Shown: positions 1 through 5,074 of the stretch, one piece after another
Layout of the letters: the number at the start of each line of letters is the position of its first letter
How positions within the stretch are numbered: the stretch's first letter is position 1
Source: an uncultured Bacteroidales bacterium
GTDB lineage: Bacteria; Bacteroidota; Bacteroidia; Bacteroidales; Muribaculaceae
DNA length: 5,074 bases
Assembly: GCA_947175585.1 (NCBI GenBank)
Contig: CAMWNL010000166.1
Location: 1 to 5,074, forward strand
Reading direction: 5' to 3'
Translations under genes and position numbers: made by a program
Notes under the pieces: generated by a model
Told to the model about the DNA's origin: nothing
The model's input: the letters and a program-made list of their open reading frames with translations, nothing else
Database searches by the model: none

Positions 1-926
1 ATGTCGTCGTCAAGAGTGTGCCAGGTCGCAGGAAAATTGCCTGTCGCCCCACTGCCGTGTTCTATTATATCAGTAGTCGGTATGCCTGCCTTAATCAGAA
101 AGACATGGTCATCTACCACACCGCCGCCGACTTTGTTGATAAAGATATCTCCGAATCCGAGAGTGTTGGCTTCGCTCCAAACCTTTACTGTCGGAGTCTT
201 GGCGTCGGTATGCGAGAGCATCTCCCGATGGAATCGTGCGTCTGTGCCGCCGACCATGTCGAGCAATATACCGTAAGTCGGACGACTGACATTATTGTAA
301 GGCATGTTTTCAACCCAATACTGTGTGCCGAGACACCAGGTCTCATCATTATTGGTGAAACCGCTGTCATTGCCATAATCCTCAGCATCGGTAAACAGTA
401 TGTCTACACCGCAGTCAGGTGACTTCATCCCGAGATTTCTCGCAATCTCAAGTATCACCCCTACACCGCTTGCGCCGTCATTAGCGCCTGGCACAGGCTG
501 AGAGCGCTTTTCTTCGGTCGACTCCATATTGGCCCACGGACGTGTGTCCCAATGCGCCACAAGCAGTATCCTGTTAAGCGCCGGAAGGTTGTAACGGGCG
601 AAAATATTATTGATAGGCAATTTATCTCCGTTAAAGGCGGTCACCACAGCCTGCTGTTCGATGACAGTGTCAGCTCCAAACTGACGAAGGCGATCGACCA
701 GATAGCGGCCACACTCGTCGTGAGCGGCCGTGCCCGGAACACGGGGGCCGAATGACACCTGATCGGCAATATACTGATATGCACTATCTTTATCAAAAGC
801 ACCTAAAAGCGTGGGCTTAGAGGCGTTATCTTCCGACTTCGCAGTGCTCCCGGCTGAACCGGTGCATGAGCAGAAAATCGCTACAGTCGTTAGTACGGCC
901 GTCAATGTTAATGAGAGTTTTTTCAT
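1..926 (-). CDS. M28-family glutaminyl cyclase-like lipoprotein (type II QC), 3' end cut by window edge
   Basis: I read this frame directly: 308 codons from ATG at 926 run open to base 1, so the C-terminus is missing. Residues 1-20 form a signal peptide (MKK, hydrophobic stretch, FCSC), with Cys21 as probable lipidation site, so the protein should be an envelope lipoprotein facing the periplasm. The rest matches the zinc-dependent M28 fold in its glutaminyl cyclase branch: HWDTRP at 125-130, PGANDGASG at 146-154 (D150 zinc ligand), TDAEDYG at 179-185 (E182 catalytic acid, D183 zinc ligand), WCLGTQYW at 197-204, VDDHVFL at 271-277, and TWHT at 301-304 (H303 zinc ligand, W302 active-site Trp). 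Known role of the family: cyclisation of N-terminal Gln to pyroglutamate, releasing ammonia. Many Bacteroidota secreted proteins start with Gln after signal-peptide cleavage, which suggests the substrates. Perhaps 15-30 residues are missing. The alternative is an M28 aminopeptidase, which is how such genes are often labelled. Confidence 0.88.
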   Translation of the reverse strand, partial: MKKLSLTLTAVLTTVAIFCSCTGSAGSTAKSEDNASKPTLLGAFDKDSAYQYIADQVSFGPRVPGTAAHDECGRYLVDRLRQFGADTVIEQQAVVTAFNGDKLPINNIFARYNLPALNRILLVAHWDTRPWANMESTEEKRSQPVPGANDGASGVGVILEIARNLGMKSPDCGVDILFTDAEDYGNDSGFTNNDETWCLGTQYWVENMPYNNVSRPTYGILLDMVGGTDARFHREMLSHTDAKTPTVKVWSEANTLGFGDIFINKVGGGVVDDHVFLIKAGIPTTDIIEHGSGATGNFPATWHTLDDD

Positions 927-947
927 TTTTAGGTTGCTTAGAGATCG

Positions 948-978
948 CAAAGTTACGAAAAAGTTACAATCCTGCAAC
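948..978 (-). promoter_or_regulatory. Bacteroides-type promoter for the glutaminyl cyclase gene
   Basis: On the minus strand TAACTTTG (955 to 948) matches the Bacteroidota -7 consensus TAnnTTTG exactly. GTTG (978 to 975) lies 19 bases upstream and resembles the -33 TTTG element; 19-21 bases is the usual spacing. Transcription would start near 940-943, giving a short leader of about 15 bases before the ATG at 926. The leader ends in AACCTAAAA with no Shine-Dalgarno sequence, as is normal in this phylum. The match is by eye; the start site is inferred. Confidence 0.7.
949..967 (-). repeat. 8-bp tandem direct repeat over the promoter -7 region
   Basis: GTAACTTT occurs twice on the minus strand (967-960 and 956-949), separated by TTC, so the copies are 11 bases apart, about one helical turn. 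The downstream copy supplies most of the -7 element. The upstream copy (TAACTTTT) misses the consensus only at its last base. It could be a duplicated -10-like element or a pair of regulator half-sites, or chance in an A+T-rich region. Confidence 0.5.
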
Positions 979-982
979 TATT

Positions 983-1003
983 TAATTGAAAATTCTTCAA
1001 TTA
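983..1003. other. AT-rich inverted repeat between tcdA and the cyclase gene
   Basis: Two perfect 8-base arms, TAATTGAA and TTCAATTA, flank a 5-base loop. The element begins 39 bases past the tcdA stop and ends 5 bases before the -33 element of the next gene's promoter. As RNA it would be a weak stem with only one G-C pair per arm (two-fold symmetric), and no clear U-run follows on the minus strand, so it is a poor intrinsic terminator. A dimeric-regulator operator is equally possible. Function is not shown by the sequence. Confidence 0.4.
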
Positions 1004-1041
1004 TTCCCAACATTATTATTTCATGCCATGGAAAGAGTCCA

Positions 1042-1812
1042 TCAGTGTTGTGATTTGTTGATATTCTCGATGACGAGGCCGGCGAGAGTGAGACCGAAGA
1101 TGGCAGTAATGTGCATCAACGAACCATTGATTCGGGCTTTGGCAGAAGGTTTGGGACCATCGCAGTCAGCCATGACCTCAAGCGGCTCGTCGCTCACACT
1201 CTTATTGGCAAGGAGTTCGTCGCTATAGACGCAGAGAAACTTGCGCCGAGGCCAACGGTACATTTTTTTAAACCGCTGACGCAGCGCACGAGCAAGCGGA
1301 CAGCCCTCGACATTACGAAACTCGGCGACCTTGATGCGCGTCGGATCAAGTTTCAGAGCAGCTCCCATCGATGAAAAGAATTTAGCACGAGACTCAGCAG
1401 CGCGCTCAATAAGGAGCACTTTGTCTTTCAGCGAGTCAATAGCATCGATAATGTAGTCATAACTGTCGAGATCAAAATCGTCGGCTGTCTCAGCAGTGAA
1501 GACCTCACAGCGCGCGTCAATGACTGCCGACGGATTAATAGTAAGCAAGTGGGACTTAAGAGCCTCCACCTTCAGTTGACCGACAGTCGCGGTCGTTGCC
1601 ATAAGCTGACGATTGATGTTGCTTACACTGACCCTGTCACAATCAACTATGGTCAGATGCTTGACACCACTGCGCACAAGACTTTCGGCACACCATGAAC
1701 CTACCCCTCCGACTCCGAACACAATCACACGGACCGAAGCCATACGCTCCATCACCTCGTCACCGAGCAGCAGGCTCGCGCGACTGAAGATTTCTTTTTC
1801 GTCTATCATCAT
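1042..1812 (-). CDS. tcdA: tRNA threonylcarbamoyladenosine dehydratase (TcdA/CsdL, YgdL-like)
   Basis: This 256-residue protein is an E1-like (ThiF/MoeB/UBA superfamily) ATP-dependent enzyme. Residues 29-39 carry the Rossmann nucleotide loop (VFGVGGVGSW region, GxGGxGS at 33-39). The acidic patch D57-C-D59 follows, then SNINRQ at 64-69 and K81 in VGQLKVEA, all ATP-binding hallmarks. IIDAIDS at 121-127 and CVYSDE at 194-199 match the E. coli TcdA signatures, and the C-terminal 231-250 is a hydrophobic helix as in that family. It is slightly shorter than E. coli TcdA (about 268). Known reaction: adenylation and dehydration of t6A at tRNA position 37 to cyclic t6A, which aids decoding of ANN codons in the cytoplasm. 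The CsdA/CsdE sulfur partners known from E. coli are not in this window. The start is ATG at 1812, immediately after the upstream stop; a second ATG follows as codon 2, so either could be used. The short length and lack of a second domain argue against MoeB or ThiF. Confidence 0.93.
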   Translation of the reverse strand: MMIDEKEIFSRASLLLGDEVMERMASVRVIVFGVGGVGSWCAESLVRSGVKHLTIVDCDRVSVSNINRQLMATTATVGQLKVEALKSHLLTINPSAVIDARCEVFTAETADDFDLDSYDYIIDAIDSLKDKVLLIERAAESRAKFFSSMGAALKLDPTRIKVAEFRNVEGCPLARALRQRFKKMYRWPRRKFLCVYSDELLANKSVSDEPLEVMADCDGPKPSAKARINGSLMHITAIFGLTLAGLVIENINKSQH

Positions 1813-3213
1813 TTAAAATGCGTTACGTTCGCCGTGGACGGCGTTGATAACAGTGCGTACAATTATCTTGAGATCGAGGAGGAAGGTCCAGTTTTCAATA
1901 TACCATACATCATACTCGACGCGGCGCTCCATCTTCCAGAGCTGGTCGGTGATACCGCGATAGCCGTTGACCTGCGCCCAGCCGGTGATGCCGGGTTTGA
2001 CGATATGGCGCGCCATGTACTGGTCAATGAGTTTGGAGTAGTCTTCGGTGTGCTTGAGCATGTGAGGACGCGGACCTACAATCGACATATCGCCTCGCCA
2101 CACATTAATAAACTGCGGCAGTTCGTCGATACTCGTGCGGCGCAATATGTCGCCGAGGCGTGTCTTGCGTTTGTCGTTGGCCGTGGCCTGGCAGGTGTCG
2201 GCGTCTTTGTTGACATGCATCGTGCGGAATTTGTAGCAGTTAAACGACCGACCCTCATATCCTGTGCGCTTCTGCTTAAAATACACCGGTCCGGGAGACG
2301 TCAGTTTTATCGCAATCGCCACAGGGATATAAATCAATGGATATAATGTGCACAGAAATATGGTCGACGCCACTAAATCGAACGCTCGCTTAACTCCGGC
2401 GTTGAAAGGATTCTTGAGAGGGTTACGGCGTCCGGCAAGCACGGTGATCGCACCGATGCGGTGAAGTGTAAAGCCACGCCCGAGCGAGGGATCGGCCGGA
2501 GGAACGAGGAAAAATTCGGCGCAGTTGTCGTCGGCAATCTTCACCACGCGCTGCATCGAGCGACTGCCCTCGTCGGGGAGAGTGTAATATATCTGGTCGA
2601 TTTTGTTTTCGACAACAAAACGCCCGAGATCGTCGATGGTGCCTGAATACTGATTGCTGTATTTGAACCCATCGGGACACTTTTCATCAAAGAAACCAAG
2701 AGTGCGGTAGCCGAAACCTGCGTCAGAGTCAAGCTCGTCACGCAGACGTTCAGCAGTGCGGTTGGCTCCGACTATGGCGACACGGGTGAAATTGAAACCG
2801 CGGCGACGATAAGCTTTGACCAATCGTCGCGACACGATGTTCCACACCGGGAGCGCCACTACCATCATCGCATAATAGATCAGATAAAACGACAATGGTA
2901 TCGGTGTACGGGCCAACAGTTCGCACAACGACAGGAAAAACAAAGCGTGGACGCCGACATTAATCAGACTGTCGGCGACAACGCGGTCAAGCAGAATCGT
3001 ACGGTCTTTGAGACGCAAGCCCCTGTTTCTGACCAGTATGGCCATATAGCTCACACTGACCATAACCCACATCAGTCTAAGGTCATCAGCGGCAACATCG
3101 GGAAACAGCCACAAAGCCAGACCGAATATGAGATTAAACAGCAGCAGGTCACTCAGGCTGTAACACAGCCTGAGATAGCGCCCGAGACGGATGCGACGGT
3201 TATCAGCTGACAT
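1813..3213 (-). CDS. Undecaprenyl-phosphate sugar-1-phosphate transferase (WcaJ/WbaP type, glycan-initiating)
   Basis: This 466-residue inner-membrane protein has the full long-form architecture of polyprenyl-phosphate phosphoglycosyl transferases. There are four probable N-terminal membrane helices (about 14-36, 46-62, 79-99, 106-127). A cytoplasmic Rossmann-like domain follows from about 143 to 240 (RVAIVGANRTAERL). The C-terminal catalytic domain starts at KRAFDL (275-280). It shows a proline-broken re-entrant helix at about 279-303, SPGPVYFKQKR at 306-316, YKFRTM at 327-332, IDELPQ at 362-367 (catalytic D363-E364 dyad), GDMSIVGPRP at 374-383 and KPGITGWAQVNG at 406-417. Family reaction: transfer of hexose-1-phosphate from a UDP-sugar to undecaprenyl phosphate, the first step of capsule, exopolysaccharide, O-antigen or protein O-glycan synthesis. 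The sugar (glucose, galactose or an N-acetyl sugar) cannot be told from motifs. No glycosyltransferase cluster surrounds it. The ATG at 3213 follows the DUF349 stop by 21 bases (A+T-rich, no Shine-Dalgarno), so it is probably co-transcribed. Confidence 0.93.
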   Translation of the reverse strand: MSADNRRIRLGRYLRLCYSLSDLLLFNLIFGLALWLFPDVAADDLRLMWVMVSVSYMAILVRNRGLRLKDRTILLDRVVADSLINVGVHALFFLSLCELLARTPIPLSFYLIYYAMMVVALPVWNIVSRRLVKAYRRRGFNFTRVAIVGANRTAERLRDELDSDAGFGYRTLGFFDEKCPDGFKYSNQYSGTIDDLGRFVVENKIDQIYYTLPDEGSRSMQRVVKIADDNCAEFFLVPPADPSLGRGFTLHRIGAITVLAGRRNPLKNPFNAGVKRAFDLVASTIFLCTLYPLIYIPVAIAIKLTSPGPVYFKQKRTGYEGRSFNCYKFRTMHVNKDADTCQATANDKRKTRLGDILRRTSIDELPQFINVWRGDMSIVGPRPHMLKHTEDYSKLIDQYMARHIVKPGITGWAQVNGYRGITDQLWKMERRVEYDVWYIENWTFLLDLKIIVRTVINAVHGERNAF

Positions 3214-3234
3214 TAATATCTATAAGGTGCGGTA

Positions 3235-5074
3235 TTAAAGTTTGCTGTCGATAAGTTTTACTTTTTCGTTGATCATATCAATATCAGCCTTGATGCGCTC
3301 GATCTTACGCTGGAACTCACGCAGCATCGAATCACCTGACTTACTCTTTGATGACAGGAAACCGAGATTGTTCTCGTAGGTTCGGAGTTCGTTGCGCTTG
3401 GCATCGGCAGCGCGCAGCAGTTTCTCGCGCTCGCGATAGAGCTTATTGGCATCGCCTTCGTTTTCGGCAACGACTGACTCGAAGCGATTCATGCGCGCAC
3501 GGTTTTCACGAGCATTGAGTGCGTCGCGCAACTCATTGACCTTGGCACGGTAAGCCTCATACACTTTGTTTTTATCGCGGAAGGGGACATGACCGATCTG
3601 CTGCCACTCGTCCTGAAGGGCGCGCAGACGGGCAAGAGCTTCTTCGCGCGGCTGCTGAAGGTCAATTTCACCGAGACGGGCTATGACATCGCGCTTTGCC
3701 TTAAGATTGGCTGTTTCAGTCTGGCGGACGTCAGAGGTGGCTTTTTTCTTCTGCTCGAAGAAGTAGTCACATGCGCTTGTGAAGCGATTCCAGATAGCGT
3801 CGCTGTTCTTTTTGCCTACTGTGCCAATGGTTTTCCACTCTTTCTGCATCGCCACAAATTCATCGGTAGCCTTGCGCCAGTCTGTGCTGTCTTTAAGCGC
3901 TTCGGCGCGGTCGGCAAGAGCTGTCTTCAGTTGATAGTTCTTGGCATGCTCCTCGTGAGTCTTGGCAAAAAACTCGGCTTTAGCAGCAAAGAACTTGTCG
4001 CAGGCCTCGCGGAAACGCGCGAAAAGCTGATTATTCATCTTGCGCGAAGCAAAACCAAGTTTCTTCCATTCGGCCTGTGCTTCGATGATAAGTTTGGTCA
4101 TTGCGTCCCACGCACCGAACGATTTCAACGAAGAATAGTCGAGAGCCTCGATGCGTTCGCAAAGAGCGATCTTACCTGCTTCGTTTTCAGCTTCACGGGC
4201 TTTACGTTCTTCGAAATGGGCCTGATAGCGTTTGTTGATTTCAGCAGAGGCATTTTTAAATTTGTCCCAGATCTCGTCGCGGATTTCTTTAGCCACCGGA
4301 CCGATCTGGCGCCACTTGTTGTGGAGTTCCTGCAGACGACGGTAAGCCGTAATCACGTCGGCTTCAACTGTCAGACCTTCGGCCTCATTGAGAAGGAGCT
4401 GCTTGCTGTCAAGATTCTTCTTGAAGTCATAGTCACGCAGCTCTTTATTGATTTTCAGATTATCGGAATAACGTTCGCGAGCTTCCTGGAAACGCTTCCA
4501 CACACCGGTTTCCTCGGTTGCGGCTACATCTCCGATAGCGTTGAACTCATCCTGCAGCTCGCGGTAACGCGCAAATGTGCGGTTAACGTTGTCTGTGTCA
4601 TCGGCAAGATTGACTATCTCGACGATAATTTCATTTTTACGGTTGAGGTTAGCGGCGCGGAGAGCGTCCTGCTCGGCAGCGTAGGCGGCTTTTCGCTCGC
4701 GGATATCGTTGAGTAAAGATTGCAATTCAGTTTCTGCGGCATCAGGATTCTCGACGAAATCCTCAGCCTGATTGCCCTCGGCAATCCAGCTTTCACGCTC
4801 GAAGTCGATTTTATTTTTATGAAGTGTGACATACAGCTGACGCAGACGGCGAAGTTCGTCGCCCGACACCTCGGATATCGGACGCTCAGCCAACTCTTTC
4901 ACACGGACGAGCAGCGATTCGATTGTCAGTTGAGTGTCAGCCGCGGCCTGCTGACCGACAGCCTCGGTCATCTCATCTTCAGCCAACGCTTCACCATCAG
5001 CAACCGATGCAGCCGATTCTACTTCTGAACTCTCAATGGCGCCTTCAACGGGCGTCTGCTTCAAGGTCTGTTCC
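3235..5074 (-). CDS. DUF349-repeat protein, function unknown, N-terminus beyond window
   Basis: The frame is open from the right edge to TAA at 3235. No ATG lies near the edge; a TTG at 5064 is in frame but is preceded by more open codons (E-Q-T), so the true start is probably off-window. Counting from that TTG as 1, 609 residues are visible. Residues 1-45 are acidic, Ala/Glu-rich and probably disordered. Residues 145-510 hold five DUF349 (PF03993) repeats. Each has a helix ending in an E-W/F-x-x-I/L-G turn (F174, W251, W333, W410, W487) followed by an aromatic-rich helix such as IWDKF, LFARF or IWNRF. The spacing is 77, 82, 77 and 77 residues. Residues 530-609 are strongly charged and heptad-like, suggesting a terminal coiled coil. 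There is no signal peptide in the visible part, membrane helix or catalytic motif. The protein should be an elongated, all-helical cytoplasmic scaffold. DUF349 proteins are common in Bacteroidota, but I know of no firm function. It heads the visible part of the operon. Confidence 0.88.
   Translation of the reverse strand, partial: EQTLKQTPVEGAIESSEVESAASVADGEALAEDEMTEAVGQQAAADTQLTIESLLVRVKELAERPISEVSGDELRRLRQLYVTLHKNKIDFERESWIAEGNQAEDFVENPDAAETELQSLLNDIRERKAAYAAEQDALRAANLNRKNEIIVEIVNLADDTDNVNRTFARYRELQDEFNAIGDVAATEETGVWKRFQEARERYSDNLKINKELRDYDFKKNLDSKQLLLNEAEGLTVEADVITAYRRLQELHNKWRQIGPVAKEIRDEIWDKFKNASAEINKRYQAHFEERKAREAENEAGKIALCERIEALDYSSLKSFGAWDAMTKLIIEAQAEWKKLGFASRKMNNQLFARFREACDKFFAAKAEFFAKTHEEHAKNYQLKTALADRAEALKDSTDWRKATDEFVAMQKEWKTIGTVGKKNSDAIWNRFTSACDYFFEQKKKATSDVRQTETANLKAKRDVIARLGEIDLQQPREEALARLRALQDEWQQIGHVPFRDKNKVYEAYRAKVNELRDALNARENRARMNRFESVVAENEGDANKLYREREKLLRAADAKRNELRTYENNLGFLSSKSKSGDSMLREFQRKIERIKADIDMINEKVKLIDSKL

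Noticed and set aside
1..422. Two overlapping plus-strand frames (1-276 and 18-422) at the left edge
   Set aside because: Both lie antisense to the glutaminyl cyclase motifs, including the zinc ligands, and have no promoter or recognisable product.
1021..1040. Possible hairpin around CCATGG just after the tcdA stop
   Set aside because: The arms would need a bulge and a one-base loop, and no U-run follows, so it cannot act as a terminator.
1042..1812. MoeB/ThiF or an E1-like enzyme of a ubiquitin-like or antiphage conjugation system
   Set aside because: The length, the CVYSDE motif, the C-terminal hydrophobic helix and the lack of a neighbouring ubiquitin-like, E2 or JAB gene all fit TcdA.
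1834..2346. 170-codon plus-strand frame opposite the sugar transferase catalytic domain
   Set aside because: The minus strand here encodes every catalytic motif of the transferase family; the plus-strand product matches nothing I recognise.
3214..3234. Promoter or terminator between the DUF349 and transferase genes
   Set aside because: The 21-base A+T-rich gap has no stem and no TAnnTTTG element; it is only a short intergenic spacer.
3589..4716. 375-codon open frame on the plus strand opposite the DUF349 gene
   Set aside because: It is antisense to a well-supported repeat protein, shows no recognisable domain, and is best explained as a shadow frame of a long, charged, regularly coded gene.
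5062..5064. TTG as the start codon of the DUF349 protein
   Set aside because: The frame stays open upstream to the window edge and TTG starts are uncommon in this phylum, so the real start is more likely outside the window.

Overview
The window looks like chromosomal DNA from a member of the Bacteroidota, probably the order Bacteroidales. Three things point there. The M28-family glutaminyl-cyclase-like lipoprotein has the DAED and WCLGTQYW signatures seen in Porphyromonas/Prevotella/Tannerella enzymes. Its upstream region carries a near-perfect Bacteroides-type promoter (TAnnTTTG at -7, a TTG core at -33). No gene has a clear Shine-Dalgarno sequence. By eye the composition is close to half G+C, which would suit a gut lineage such as Muribaculaceae, but genus placement is inference.

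All four genes lie on the minus strand, so they read from right to left. From 5074 down they are: (1) a large DUF349-repeat protein whose N-terminus is cut by the window edge (3235-5074); (2) a WcaJ/WbaP-type polyprenyl-phosphate sugar-1-phosphate transferase (1813-3213), 21 bases downstream; (3) a TcdA/CsdL-type tRNA threonylcarbamoyladenosine dehydratase (1042-1812), whose ATG directly abuts the transferase stop codon; (4) after a 115-base intergenic region with its own promoter, an M28-family glutaminyl cyclase-like lipoprotein (1-926), whose C-terminal end is cut by the left edge.

The first three genes look like one transcription unit: the gaps are 21 and 0 bases and neither contains a promoter or terminator. 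Its promoter lies beyond the right edge. The cyclase gene is probably transcribed separately, perhaps with read-through from the operon. The operon mixes unrelated jobs: an uncharacterised helical repeat protein, initiation of a surface glycan on undecaprenyl phosphate, and a tRNA anticodon-loop modification. The glycan enzyme and the cyclase both act at the cell envelope. The cyclase fits the Bacteroidota habit of exporting proteins with N-terminal glutamine that is converted to pyroglutamate after signal-peptide cleavage.

I see no mobile element, CRISPR array, tRNA/rRNA gene or defence module. I do not think the window holds a wholly new system. The points most worth a second look are the glutaminyl cyclase and its promoter region, the zero-gap junction before tcdA, and the regular 77-82-residue repeats of the DUF349 protein.
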